A stretch of 64,000 nt of DNA from Allorhodopirellula solitaria (lineage in GTDB: Bacteria > Planctomycetota > Planctomycetia > Pirellulales > Pirellulaceae): assembly GCF_007859855.1 (NCBI RefSeq), contig NZ_SJPK01000012.1, forward strand, positions 1 to 64,000. The letters are read 5' to 3'. Below, in pieces: positions 1 through 9,950 of this stretch. Made by a program: the position numbers and the translations under genes. Position 1 is the first letter of the stretch. Each line of letters opens with the position of its first letter. A model generated the notes under the pieces. The model saw nothing but the letters and a program-made list of their open reading frames with translations, did not search any database and was not told where the DNA came from.

Positions 1-345
1 GAATCATCGACGGCATCCTTGCTTGTGTTGAGATTTTTGTGAAGAAAAACCACGATGCAACAAGGATGCCGTTCTTCGCTAGCTCAAAATTGTTTCACGC
101 CAGATTCGCCCTAAGTCCACGCCATTCTCCCGGCAATACGATTGGAACGCAATGTCATGTGAAAACCAAAATCATTGGACGCAGGAGCCCAGACCTCTCA
201 AAATCCAACATCCTGGATGGGATTTGCAGAGCGCGGCGTGCCGGCACGGTCAGCGAGTCGATCTCACCACTGATTCTGCGGATGAACCTCCCTTGAAAAA
301 GGCCAACACATCCGCTTATGGGTTGATCATTAATCCATCGCGTTG
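1..345. other. Stretch without a recognised gene
   Basis: No convincing coding frame is visible. Open frames here are short, overlap each other and show no family motif. The segment ends where the first RAYT transposase fragment begins. Confidence 0.5.
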
Positions 346-617
346 GCACGCAAAACGACACCGCCGCACCGGGCACCTTTACCAGGGACGGTACAAGACC
401 TTTCCCTGTTGAGAACGCGATTTGTCGGCTTATCTTTGTCGTCGCCACGCCACCGCGACGCTGGCTGGACTGTCCGAGCGGTTCGATTTGAAACATCCCG
501 ATCGATCCTCCGACATGGTCAAGCGAGCCAAACGGCTCGTCAATGAGAATCAGGTGGATGAAACGAATCCAGAAGAAGCCAGGCGATGAAACCCGAAACG
601 CGAGCCTGCCCCCGTAG
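346..617 (+). pseudogene. RAYT (REP-associated tyrosine transposase) 3'-part fragment, copy 1
   Basis: This stretch repeats 3354-3634 almost base for base. Read across its frames it encodes fragments typical of planctomycete Y1-type RAYT transposases: a GHLYQGRYKTF block followed, after a frame change, by LSERFDLKHPDRSSDMVKRA near the C-terminus. The N-terminal HUH part is missing. Relative to the second copy it has a 9-bp deletion near 555 and a 1-bp insertion near 587. No complete frame exists, so it is a dead remnant. Copies 1 and 2 together bracket the gene at 715-2613. Confidence 0.75.
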
Positions 618-714
618 GACGTATTCTCGCGAGCAAGACTCCATGCGAAGTATTCGTACATTTCGCCACGGCATTTTAACAGCGCGAACTGCCAATGAAT
701 GACACCCCAGTCAT

Positions 715-2613
715 TCATTCATGACTAATAATGCCCTTCTTTGAAAAGTCTATGCGCCCTGTAACAGTGTCGTTGTTCGTGCGATCGCGAAACAATATTT
801 TGCCCTTCGGACTTGGCCACAGTTCAAACTTTTGTCCCGGGCTAATAATCCGCAGCCTAGCGTTCTCGTCGGTTACATGTCGCTTAATTGTCCACTTCCA
901 GTTTCTCCCCGCCGTGTTTATTTCCTCTACGCCGTCTATCCGGTCAATGTTCAGGATATCAACACCGCCGCTTCTGCTGAAATGACTCTCCCGAAATCGC
1001 TTCTCTGACTGAACGGTCTTGCTCAGGTTGCTTGCGTTTATTTTTAGTTGCTGTAAGCCATCACGTTGATCCTCAAGAGCCTTAGCCACATCATCGGACC
1101 TGCTAGCAGTGCTCATCCGATGTTTTTCTAGATCCGACCTCAAAGCCGCGATTTCCGCACGCAACTCTGAAAACACGTCGGACGCGCCTTCACGACGGGA
1201 CCACCGAACTTGCTTTCGAGCGGCCGACTGAACATACCGAACAACATCCGCCGTGTATACTAAGTCTTCTGAAAGCAAATCCCAATCGCGTTTCCGGAAC
1301 AACCTGTATTCCTTAAGCTCCCAGATATCACCCGCCCCCTTACGGATCCATTCAACTTCGCTTGACTCAGCGCTTCGTGCAGTATCCTTCAGGTGCTCTG
1401 TCAGTTTTGACTTCTTGTTTTCCACCTCAAGTTTCTCGTTACCAAGGATCTTTCGAACTTCTTCATTGACCCGTGCTTTAGCCTCGCCGCTCCCCCAGCC
1501 TATCCCATACGAGCCGCTACCCTTGGTTTCTCCCTTTCGTTGCATCTTACTCCATTCATCTTTAAGCGAGCTAAAATGCTTCAGGCTTTCTTGGTCGCTA
1601 TACTTGTCGATTAAGTGATCAGATAGCGTTTCTGCACTTTCCTTCACTTTTTCTATTTGTCGCTCATATAATTCGGTGTAGTGGTCGGGTTTAAACTGTT
1701 CGCCATCTACGTACGCATTTTCAAATTCGCTAGCTCGAATCTCCTCTCCCGATTTGGTGGCTAGCTCAAAATGATCGTTTAGTAGTCCTCGCAAATCTTT
1801 AATCTTCGAATCTTGCAGTGGGTACGGAGCATTTGCGCTACTGCGATACACAGCTGAGACACGTTTCTCGACGTCGCTGAAAAGCCTAGATTTCGCACGT
1901 ACTGTAAAATACTCGTTGTCATTCTTGACTTGGGACGGCGGTCCGAATTCATTCGACCAGTCTTCCACAAGCTTGACAAACCCTTTCACTTCAAGGGCAT
2001 GCTGCTCTTTGTCCGCGGTGCCAGTAAACTGCCATTTGAAAGAAAACGGCAGTCCATCCTTCATTTTTGCAGCAAGCAACTCGGCGGTCCGCACATCTGG
2101 GCACTTCCACTCGACGGCAGTACCTTCGTAGTCAGGTGAAATCGTTCCAGTCGCCGAGTCAATGGCAGATACCCAAGGCTGCACATCCTCGAATCCCCGT
2201 TGAGGCTGCAGCATCATGAAGTCCAATTCCAGCGGATTGACATCAGTCGCTTCAAATGCATCACGTGACGTCGACAGCCTTTCCGCAACTTTCCTTCGTA
2301 GTTCATACGGACAACAATCCACCGTTGCGTCGACATATGCTTCCAATGAATCTAAAGACGGACGGACCTCAATGTCCTCTAGATTCATGACTACCGCTGG
2401 AGAAACAAGCAGTTTACCCGGTTGCCCCTGGTAGACCTTCACGGAACCCCCTTGCCAGTCAACATCGTCTATATAAGTTGGCCGCAATGGTTCGGTATCG
2501 CCCGCAGAGGACGCTTTGAGATCGGTCTGCCCCATCGCCGTGTTACCCCGACACAAAACGCTACTTAGGAGCGTTAGCGTCACAATTGAGGCCAGATGCG
2601 TTGTAGAAGTCAT
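715..2613 (-). CDS. Secreted protein of unknown function (632 aa)
   Basis: The frame begins with a classical Sec signal peptide: MTSTTHLASIVTLTLLSSVL followed by CRGNTAMGQ, with likely cleavage after AMG or nearby. The first half carries two cysteines in a CCPYE context near residue 98. The middle (about residues 270-420) is rich in K, E and S and probably helical; residues 500-560 look like a coiled coil (heptad L/I pattern around SELRAEIAALRSDLEKH). The last 70 residues form a short beta-rich tail with FELWPSPKGKILFRDR. I recognise no family. It stands alone, flanked by the two RAYT remnants, and its AT content is higher than that of the hsd genes, which fits acquisition. The start at 2613 is the only one that gives the signal peptide. 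Confidence 0.75.
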   Translation of the reverse strand: MTSTTHLASIVTLTLLSSVLCRGNTAMGQTDLKASSAGDTEPLRPTYIDDVDWQGGSVKVYQGQPGKLLVSPAVVMNLEDIEVRPSLDSLEAYVDATVDCCPYELRRKVAERLSTSRDAFEATDVNPLELDFMMLQPQRGFEDVQPWVSAIDSATGTISPDYEGTAVEWKCPDVRTAELLAAKMKDGLPFSFKWQFTGTADKEQHALEVKGFVKLVEDWSNEFGPPSQVKNDNEYFTVRAKSRLFSDVEKRVSAVYRSSANAPYPLQDSKIKDLRGLLNDHFELATKSGEEIRASEFENAYVDGEQFKPDHYTELYERQIEKVKESAETLSDHLIDKYSDQESLKHFSSLKDEWSKMQRKGETKGSGSYGIGWGSGEAKARVNEEVRKILGNEKLEVENKKSKLTEHLKDTARSAESSEVEWIRKGAGDIWELKEYRLFRKRDWDLLSEDLVYTADVVRYVQSAARKQVRWSRREGASDVFSELRAEIAALRSDLEKHRMSTASRSDDVAKALEDQRDGLQQLKINASNLSKTVQSEKRFRESHFSRSGGVDILNIDRIDGVEEINTAGRNWKWTIKRHVTDENARLRIISPGQKFELWPSPKGKILFRDRTNNDTVTGRIDFSKKGIISHE

Positions 2614-3095
2614 CGAATTACCGTTTGCCTAGGGGATAGAAAATGCCTTCTGCCTTATCTCAGACCAAGTTCCACCTATAAATCTGTGACAAGCCGTAGC
2701 AGGTTTATTTTCGAAGACCTGCGGTAAGCCATTCCAGGATGAAGCAGTCAAAGCGGCACAGTATTACCCACCAGCATAGGGCCCTGCAGAGGGGGCGTCA
2801 ACCCATCCACTTTTCCTCGGCCCTTGGCAACGATGAGACCTGGCTGAGAAGCCGGAGAAGAAAGCAATCACAGTGAGCGACCTTGAGCCATGATTAAGTT
2901 GCGTGGCAAGACAGGGCCAACCAGCATCACCCTGACTGTCGCAGTAACTGGAGTCTTTCAAATCCCGGGTCGTCGTGCCTTCGATGCCAAACCACTACAT
3001 TTGCAAGAAACGCTTCGCGTGGGGGCAGGCACGGGTTTCGGGGTTGGCAAGCTGCGAATCCGGTCCAGCACCCGCCCGCGACCTTGAGGTTTTAC
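2614..3095. other. Intergenic stretch between the secreted protein gene and RAYT copy 2
   Basis: About 480 bp without a supported gene. It must hold the promoter of the minus-strand gene that starts at 2613, but I see no clear -35/-10 pair. Near 3045-3090 the sequence turns G+C rich just before the RAYT start. Confidence 0.5.
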
Positions 3096-3634
3096 GATGC
3101 CACGCCAACCAAGGTTGAAATACGAGAACGCGATCTACCACATCGTCACACGGGGTGACGGACGTCGCCTGCTGTTTACACGATGACCGCCACTATGAAC
3201 GATTCACCGAGGGGCTCATCGACGAGGTCGATCCAAGTGGATGGATCGTCGTCGCTTATTGTTGGATGCGCAATCATGTGCATGTGTTGGTCAAGACTCC
3301 CACAGCCCAATCTATGCCCAGGAATGCAACACTGGCCAAGCGGGTACGCCAATTGGCACGCAAAACGACACCGCCACACCGGGCACCTTTACCAGGGACG
3401 GTACAAGACCTTTCCCTGTTGAGAACGCGATTTGTCGGCTTATCTTTGTCGTCGCCACGCCACCGCGACGCTGGCTGGACTGTCCGAGCGGTTCGATTTG
3501 AAACATCCCGATCGATCCTCCGACATGGTCAAGCGAGCCAAACGGCTCGTCAATGAGAATCAGGCGGATGCCCGCCGGATGAAACGAATCCAGAAGACGC
3601 CAGGCGTGAAACCCGAAACGCGAGCCTGCCCCCA
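3096..3634 (+). pseudogene. RAYT (REP-associated tyrosine transposase), decayed copy 2
   Basis: Starts MPRQPRLKYENAIYHIVTRG, the standard N-terminus of planctomycete Y1-type transposases. A 1-nt change near 3177 shifts the frame to HDDRHYERFTEGL and the HUH motif HVHVLVKTP (about 3280-3300). Two further shifts follow, at about 3298 and at about 3418. The block that normally carries the RYIHLNP region is absent, so there is also an internal deletion. The C-terminus (LSERFDLKHPDRSSDMVKRA to KPETRA) is readable. RAYTs act on REP-like palindromes; such palindromes occur nearby at 6955, 11201 and 20809. It is non-functional as it stands. Confidence 0.85.
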
Positions 3635-3674
3635 TGGGAAGCATTCGCTCCACCGGATCGCAGCTGACACGATG

Positions 3675-5297
3675 TCAGTTGCGTTTGGTCTTGGTGGTTT
3701 GGCGTTGTTGGCGGATGCGGGCGAGGAGTTCGGAGGCCGGTTCGTCACGCGGGTCCTGCGGGACCAACTCGCCTCGAAACGCTTTCGAGAGGATGGACTG
3801 GTCGAGATGGGTTAGGGAGTTTTCTATTGAGGATTCGACTGCTGAAATGTTGTCCAACATCTCCAATGCTTGCGTGATTCTTCTTGCAATCTCGTGCTGT
3901 TCCTCGAGTGATGGAAGTGGGATCGGCAACATTCTCAGATCAGAGAGATTTATGCCGGACTGTGCGACGCCCTTGACCTGCCCGGTAATGAGACGCTTCG
4001 CCGCAGGACACGCGAGAAGGTACATCAAGAACGTGGCATCAACCCCCGAAAGCACCGGTATCAAAGCTACTTCTCGGCTGATGTTCATGCCTTTCATTTC
4101 GGCGGGAACAACGGCCGTTTCCCCAACGGTCCCCCGAATAGCAATGATCACTTCTCCACCTTGCAGGTACGTGCGTCGGTACTGCCTGTGAACGTCGGGA
4201 TTTACGAGTTTCAGATCAGTGATCGCAATTGAGAAACGTTTTATATCTCCACATCTGACTGTAGGGACTCCGTTTCGATATGGGTCGCCGGTTTTAACGA
4301 TGCCGTAAGGGATGCTCTTTTCAGGATCGACCAAAAGTTCAAGCGGCGCGACCTCCCAATTGCAAGTTTTCTCTACATTGAACTCTGTTACTAGAGCGTC
4401 TGCATCGAGAATGCCGTCAGGTTCTTTGTACTTATCCTGCCAGTTCTTCGGCGGCTTTTTGCCTTTGGCTTCGTACTTGGCTAGCTGCTCGGATTGCCAG
4501 CGTTCTCTTCGCTCGGTGCGGATGCGGAGGAGAAGCTCGCGGGCCGTTTCACCGTCAGCGGCGGGATTCTGCCGCCGCCAGTCGGCAGTCAGCTTGCCGC
4601 TGAAAGCATCTCGCAGCACACTCTGACGAAGCTGACCGATCAGCGGACCGACTTCCGAAAGCAATTCCCGTGCTCGCGAACTACGCGTTTGAAGCGACTC
4701 GATCGCCGATACGATACGGGATTGCTCGGCGAGGGGAGCCCAAGGTATCTGAAACGAAAGCACTTGGCCCTTTGTTAAGGCGGGGCGTGTTACACCGTAT
4801 TCTTCGCCGGAAATCTGGTTCTGAATCGCTGGGGATGACAGGTAGAACCGGAGATAATCTTGTGAAAATGATTCCACTAATCTAAGGATGCATACATGCT
4901 GATTGACTCTGGCTTTCGCTAGATCGTCGGGCACATACGAGACTCGACCGATAGAAGCTCCCGTGATGTTCAATAGCGTATCGTTCGCGTTTACTGTCAC
5001 CCCATCGAGCGCCGCAGCTTGATCATCATCGATGAATGCCAATCCATCGCGATTAAACTCCTCGAAGTGAACATTCATAGAACGAATAAGCGGAGTGCCT
5101 GATGCCTTGTAAGCAGCCTTGCCCCCTTTCGGTGTCGCGCCACTTCCAACTTTTGTCGTGGTATCTTTGATCGAACCAAACGCCCAGCCATCCGGCAACG
5201 CTTCTTCATTGCCACTCTCGCTTGCGTTTCGTGCGCCCTCGTTCGAATCGCTTTGTGACAATTCGTCAATTTGCGGGCGGTTCATTCTCGCCCCCAT
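3675..5297 (-). CDS. hsdS: Type I restriction-modification specificity subunit HsdS
   Basis: HsdS gives the DNA target sequence to the HsdM/HsdR complex. The 540-aa length and the two-fold layout fit: target recognition domain 1 (about residues 35-190, with PLIRSMNVHF, LLNITGASIGRVSYVP and QDYLRFYLSSP), a first conserved helix (LAEQSRIVSAIESLQTRSSRARELL), domain 2 (about 310-470, with GVPTVRCGDI, VIIAIRGTVGETAVVP and FLMYLLACP) and a second helix (LEEQHEIARRITQALEMLD). Both halves end with the repeated form SVLRDAFSGKL and SILSKAFRGEL. Start 5297 (MGARM) or 5285 (MNRPQ) are both possible. It follows hsdM by about 90 bp on the same strand and has no visible lesion. Confidence 0.93.
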   Translation of the reverse strand: MGARMNRPQIDELSQSDSNEGARNASESGNEEALPDGWAFGSIKDTTTKVGSGATPKGGKAAYKASGTPLIRSMNVHFEEFNRDGLAFIDDDQAAALDGVTVNANDTLLNITGASIGRVSYVPDDLAKARVNQHVCILRLVESFSQDYLRFYLSSPAIQNQISGEEYGVTRPALTKGQVLSFQIPWAPLAEQSRIVSAIESLQTRSSRARELLSEVGPLIGQLRQSVLRDAFSGKLTADWRRQNPAADGETARELLLRIRTERRERWQSEQLAKYEAKGKKPPKNWQDKYKEPDGILDADALVTEFNVEKTCNWEVAPLELLVDPEKSIPYGIVKTGDPYRNGVPTVRCGDIKRFSIAITDLKLVNPDVHRQYRRTYLQGGEVIIAIRGTVGETAVVPAEMKGMNISREVALIPVLSGVDATFLMYLLACPAAKRLITGQVKGVAQSGINLSDLRMLPIPLPSLEEQHEIARRITQALEMLDNISAVESSIENSLTHLDQSILSKAFRGELVPQDPRDEPASELLARIRQQRQTTKTKRN

Positions 5298-5388
5298 TTT
5301 GTCGGTAGGCTTGAAGGCTGGCGAACAGACTTGTACCGGCGGCTAGCGTCTTGCCGCTCAGGGGTTGGGCGAAGAGGTTGTGGTTGGC

Positions 5389-6885
5389 TCATTTGGTTGG
5401 CTCCAGCAGTTCGGTCAGGGCGTCCATCTCGGCGAGCGCGCCGCTCAGGCGTTCGCGGATCATCGCTGCAATCTCAGCTGGCTCGGCAAGCTCGTCACCC
5501 GAACCGCCGCCGCTGTCGTCCTTCAGCCAACTAATGTCCAGGTTGTCGCCGCGCTCTCGCACGAAGTCTCGCGTGAAGACTCGAAAGCGGCTGTTTTCGC
5601 CTTCATGGATCGTGTCGCCTTGATTGATGGCAGGACAAACTTTCTTGCCGCCCGTCTTCTCGGCTCGTTTGCTGCTGCCGTCCGCTTTCTTGCCGTAGCA
5701 TTTCTCGAACTCGGCGAAGTGACCCAGTGTCAGTGGTGTCCGCTTGCCGAAGACGGGGACGTTGGTCCGCAGGTCATAGACCCAGGTCTTCTTCGTGTTG
5801 CCAGTGTCGCTCTGGCCTCGGGTGAAGAACAGTACGTTCGTCTTCACGCCCTGGGCGTAGAAAATGCCGGTGGGGAGCCTGAGGATCGTGTGCAGGTTGC
5901 ACTTGTCCATCAGGTCAACGCGGATCCTGGTGCCCACGCCTTCCTCGAACAGCACGTTGTCCGGCAAGACGACTGCCGCGCGGCCGCCCGGTTTCAACCC
6001 ACGATAGATGTGCTGCAAGAAACAGAGTTGTTTGTTGCTGCTGAGGTAGGTGAAGTCATCTCGCGTGATCCCGCCTCCTTTCTTGGTGCCGAAGGGCGGA
6101 TTGGAGAGGATCAGGTCGGCGGCGGGCAGTTCCTGACCGGCCGAGCCCATGGTGTCGCCGGAGACGTAGTTCCCATCCATGCCATGCAGCATGACGTTCA
6201 TCAGAAGAAGACGCTGGGTGTCGTCGACCAGTTCGACCGCGTGATAGGCGTCGTGCTTCTGAAAATGCTGCTGCTGCTCATCCAGGTCGAACAGGTCGTC
6301 GGTGTTCGCTTTGATGTAGCGGTCGGCGTGCGTCAAGAAACCACCGGTGCCGGCTGCCGGATCCTGAATGATCTCGCCCGGTTGCGGTTTGATGCAGTTG
6401 ACCATGCACTCGATCAGCGGACGGGGCGTGAAGTACTGGCCGGCGCCCGATTTCTTCTCGCTGGCGTTCTTCTCCAGCAAGCCTTCGTACAGATCGCCCA
6501 GCCCCTCGGTGCGAGCGCTATACCAATCCAGCGCATCGATGTCGGTGACAAGTTTCAGCAGGTTCTTGGGTTTCTTCAATGACGAGTTGGCATTGTTAAA
6601 AATGGCCTGAACACGTCCGGTGGGCTGGGTGCCCAGGTGAACCAACAGTTCACGGTAGAAGTTCAGTTGCTCGACGCCTTCGCGACCGTGGAGGTCGTCC
6701 CAGCGATAGCCTTCGGGCAGCTGGCTTTCCTGACCGGTCTCCTTCATCATTTTCAAAAACAGCAGGTACGTCAGCTCGGTGACGTAGGCCTGGTACGTGA
6801 TGCCATCGTCACGCAGGACGTGGCACATGCTCCAAAGCTTGGCGACAATATCTTGGGTGTTCATTAAGGCTTGATGGGGTGGCAT
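5389..6885 (-). CDS. hsdM: Type I restriction-modification N6-adenine methyltransferase HsdM
   Basis: The 498-aa protein has the HsdM N-terminal helical domain (VAKLWSMCHVLRDDGITYQAYVTEL) and the N6-adenine methyltransferase core. The S-adenosylmethionine motif is DPAAGTGGFL (about residue 180) and the catalytic motif IV is LSNPPFGTKKG (about 265). It modifies adenine in the site chosen by HsdS. Length and motifs are normal and there is no frameshift, so with HsdS it should form an active methylase even though hsdR is broken. A REP-like hairpin sits between it and hsdR. Confidence 0.95.
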   Translation of the reverse strand: MPPHQALMNTQDIVAKLWSMCHVLRDDGITYQAYVTELTYLLFLKMMKETGQESQLPEGYRWDDLHGREGVEQLNFYRELLVHLGTQPTGRVQAIFNNANSSLKKPKNLLKLVTDIDALDWYSARTEGLGDLYEGLLEKNASEKKSGAGQYFTPRPLIECMVNCIKPQPGEIIQDPAAGTGGFLTHADRYIKANTDDLFDLDEQQQHFQKHDAYHAVELVDDTQRLLLMNVMLHGMDGNYVSGDTMGSAGQELPAADLILSNPPFGTKKGGGITRDDFTYLSSNKQLCFLQHIYRGLKPGGRAAVVLPDNVLFEEGVGTRIRVDLMDKCNLHTILRLPTGIFYAQGVKTNVLFFTRGQSDTGNTKKTWVYDLRTNVPVFGKRTPLTLGHFAEFEKCYGKKADGSSKRAEKTGGKKVCPAINQGDTIHEGENSRFRVFTRDFVRERGDNLDISWLKDDSGGGSGDELAEPAEIAAMIRERLSGALAEMDALTELLEPTK

Positions 6886-6954
6886 GATGTCATCTTGTTC
6901 GGTGCAGGGAGTCTGCCGAACAAGCTGGATTGATTATGTGGCGGTGTTGGAATT

Positions 6955-7018
6955 GTCGCTCGGCTCTCCGAGCCGAAGGCGGAGGGACTAGCGCATTCGG
7001 TTCGGAGAACCGAGCGAC
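6955..7018. repeat. REP-like palindrome between hsdR and hsdM
   Basis: Arms at 6955-6977 and 6996-7018 are inverted repeats that begin GTCGCTCGGCTCTCCGAG and end CTCGGAGA-type complement. The few differences between the arms are mostly G-T wobbles that keep pairing. The same core occurs at 11201-11267. It lies in the 150-bp gap between hsdR and hsdM and may act as a terminator or a processing site inside the operon. Confidence 0.85.
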
Positions 7019-7038
7019 ATTGATTGTTCCGAGAGTCC

Positions 7039-9912
7039 TCAGGCGGCGACGCCCCAGATTTCGTCGGTGATTTGGGCTAGTAGTTCGGAGAGGTTCCCGT
7101 CGAAAACCTTGTTCAAGCGATCGAAGCCGCCTTGTTCGCGGAATTGTCCCCGCTCGATGGCTTCTCGGTCGACGAGTGTGTTTTCTTTGAACTGTTTTCC
7201 GATCCGATTGAGCCATTGGCGCTGAGTGCCGGTCCACTGACGCGATGTCAGTATCGTGGTCATGGCTTTGTTGACGCGATCTTCGAACGGTTCCAGAGGC
7301 GTTTGCAGGATCGCGTTTCGGATGTAGCCGATGATCGTGGCGGCAATCTCGACGTTCTTGGTCTCGCGCCAGGCGACCCGCAGCCGAGTTTCGCTGAATC
7401 CCTCCTTGTCGAGTTCGATCTGCAGATCTTTGAGGGCTTGCCGTGTTAGGTCTCGAGGCCGGGTCGCACACAGCTTGATTGCCGCGATCTCATCTTGGTG
7501 TCCGGTGACAAACTCGCGAAACTCTTCCAGATAGTCTTTCGGCCTTTTGTTGCCTTTGCCGAATCCTGATTCGACTGACACGACTTCATCGTCGTGCTCA
7601 GAGACGAAGAACCGGACACCATTGCCGCCACCTTTTTGATCCAGAAATTCGATCACGTTGGTTTTGTCGGCAAACCACTCGACAATTTCGTCAGGCGTCG
7701 CCCGTTGAATCTGCTCGACCAGCGACTCCGGATTCTGGCCCGATTTTTCTTCCAGCGTCTTCGCTCTCGGGCCTTTCAGGGAGCGTTTTTTTCGCTGGAG
7801 TTTGGCAATCAATTGTTCTTTGATGGTTTGACGTTGTTCGTCACCGGTGACGCTTGCGAGTTCGTCGATCAGTTGGCCGAAGGACAGGTTGGGATTGGTG
7901 ACCACCGCCTTCATGTCGGTGTACGATTTCAGCGACGAATACAGCTCGACACAGTCGAAGATACGAAAGCAGGATTTATCATCGTTGGGCCCGTGAAGGC
8001 TAGGGCAAAGCCTTGTGCCTCGGCCGAGCATCTGATCGTAGAGAATGCGGCTGCGGACGCGTCGCAGGAAAACAAGGTTGCAGATCTCAGGGACGTCGAT
8101 TCCCGAGGTCAGCGAATCGACTGTCACGACGACACTGGGGTATTGTTCGTTCTTGAACTCGCGGATCAGCCCGAGCGGCTTGTGAGCTTTGCCGGTGATT
8201 TTCCTCACGGCTTGGTTCTCGATTTCGCCGTATCGTTCCTGGAACGCATCATTCAGGTCCGAGACGACCATGTCGGCGTGCATGTCATTGACGCAGAAGA
8301 TCAGTGTTTTGCCTGGCAAACTCGGATCGATGTGCCTTGCCAATTCACTGCAAATGGCGCGATTGAAGTTCTCGTTGACGACCTTGCGGTTGAAGCTGTC
8401 GATTTCCAACGTGATTTCGTCGGGGGTGTTGAAGAGTTCGAGTTGCTGTTTCTGGGTGTCGTAGACGGCGACATCTTCGTTGACCTGGAACTGAATGCCA
8501 TCCTGCGCCAGTCTGGTCTTGATTTGCAGCGGTGGTTCGTGATCCACCAGGTAGCCGTCCAAGACGGCTTGGCGATAGCTGTATTGGTAGATCGGCAATC
8601 CGCTGGTGCCGCCAAAGATCTCGGTGGTATGAACGGCGGGGGTCGCTGTCAGCCCAATTTTGACGGCGTCGAAGTACTCCAGAACGCGGGAGTATTTTGA
8701 GATGTAGTCTGTCTCGTCACGGAAACTGAGTTCACTGTCGGTGAGTTCCTGGTCGAGGCTGTAACCGCGGTGGCATTCGTCGACGACGATGCAGTCGTAT
8801 TGGTCCACGGGCAGAGTGACACCGTGTCATCGGATCCCAGGACCCGTTTGACCATGGCTTGGATGGTGGCGATGTGGAATTTGGTGTCTTGATCGGGATT
8901 GAGGTCACCGAGTTCTTTCACATCGTAGATATCCGCGAATGTCTGGTCGTTTTCGATGCGCAAGTCATGAAGCGAGTCGGAGGTTTGCTCGCCCAGGCTG
9001 GTTCGATCAACCAGAAACAGGATTCGTCGAAAACGCTTGGCTTTGATCAGCCGATAGCAGATACCGATGCATGTCCGCGTTTTGCCGGTACCAGTCGCCA
9101 TCGCCAGCAGCATTTCTCGTTCGCCGTCGCGGATGGCATTCTCAACCGCATTGACGGCGTCGTGTTGGTAGTAGCGAAGCGGCAGATACTCGGTGGATTC
9201 CGCGCACAGCCGTTTCTCGGCTTCGTCGATGTCCTGTGAGAGCAGTTGTTTCAATCCCTTTGGGGTGTACCAACTGACCAGCGGGCGTGGGAGATTGGTG
9301 CTGCGTCGAGAGTCCTGGAACCAGACACCGCTCTTGGTTTTGAGTTGTTTCAGGTAGCCACGTCCGTTCGTCGAGAACAGAAAGGGGACTTTGCAGTCTC
9401 CCCGAGGCCCGCCCGCTGACACGATGTCATCGGTGATAACAAAGTCGTTGCTGTACCGGCGGGCTTGTTCGATGGCCCCGGCAACGTCGATGTTCTTTCG
9501 TTTCGCTTCCCACCGTGGCGACAGGCGTCAATCAAATGAACAGCACATAGTCCGCTGGGCCGCTGGACGTGGGCCACTCCGCGATGGCGGTGTTCTTGTT
9601 CTTTTGCGGGCGTGAGCCTTTGCTGTAGCGGAGGTTCTTGGAATCCACGATCCACCCGGCTTCTCGCAACTGGATGTCGATCAGTTCACGGGTGTCGGCT
9701 TCCGAGAGCACTTCGTCAGCGACTTGTTGGCCGGTTTCGATCATCTGCTCGGCTTCGGATTCGGTTGGCTTGGCAGCCTGGGACGCTTCGGCCAGCCGGC
9801 CCTCCAGTTCCGCGATTCGCGTTTGTGTTGTCGTGGATTCTTCTTCCACAAGTCTGAAACCCCAGGCGTTGCCTGGGGTTGTCATAGGACTGCCCCGTTG
9901 GGGCGTTTTCAT
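7039..9912 (-). pseudogene. hsdR: Type I restriction endonuclease subunit HsdR, broken by a stop codon and two frameshifts
   Basis: Joined across frames this encodes a full HsdR (DNA translocase plus nuclease). The N-terminal region (DTRELIDIQLREAGW) runs into ADYVLFI, then a TGA at about 9532 stands where family members have a glycine. Just after, near 9510, an extra G shifts the frame exactly at the VEAKRKN nuclease motif of the PD-(D/E)XK site. The helicase follows with motif I MATGTGKTRT (about 9090); a third lesion, one extra base near 8815, splits it from VDECHRG (DEAD-type motif II), GLTATPA and the C-terminal half (7039-8808 open). The N-terminal 15 codons overlap two palindromes, so the ancestral start may be the GTG at 9849. 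Sequencing error is the main alternative; three lesions argue for real decay. Confidence 0.88.
9858..9904. repeat. Two short perfect hairpins at the 5' end of hsdR
   Basis: AACCCCAGGC and GCCTGGGGTT (9858-9867, 9871-9880) pair around a 3-nt GTT loop. GCCCC and GGGGC (9892-9896, 9900-9904) pair around another GTT loop. Both fall in what is the extreme N-terminal coding part of hsdR, and look like an inserted repeat unit that replaced the original leader. Confidence 0.8.
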
Positions 9913-9920
9913 GAGCGATT

Positions 9921-9950
9921 AAAACTGACTGTTATTCATCGTGCGTTGCT
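9921..9950. repeat. Half-copy of the palindromic element found at 20809-20918
   Basis: This 30-bp stretch matches the right arm of the 110-bp palindrome at 20809-20918 (common core TTATTCATCGTG then GTTGCT). Here it forms the stop codon and the last residues (ATHDE) of the neighbouring minus-strand gene. Confidence 0.7.

Noticed and set aside
155-718. Minus-strand open frame of 187 aa at the left edge.
   Set aside because: It runs antisense through the RAYT remnant and has no signature; it is a shadow frame.
5365-6582. Long plus-strand frame (405 aa) opposite hsdM.
   Set aside because: Antisense to a clear HsdM with all motifs; the frame is open because of codon bias in this GC-rich gene.
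7594-8700. Long plus-strand frame (368 aa) opposite hsdR.
   Set aside because: Antisense shadow of the helicase half of HsdR; no motif of its own.
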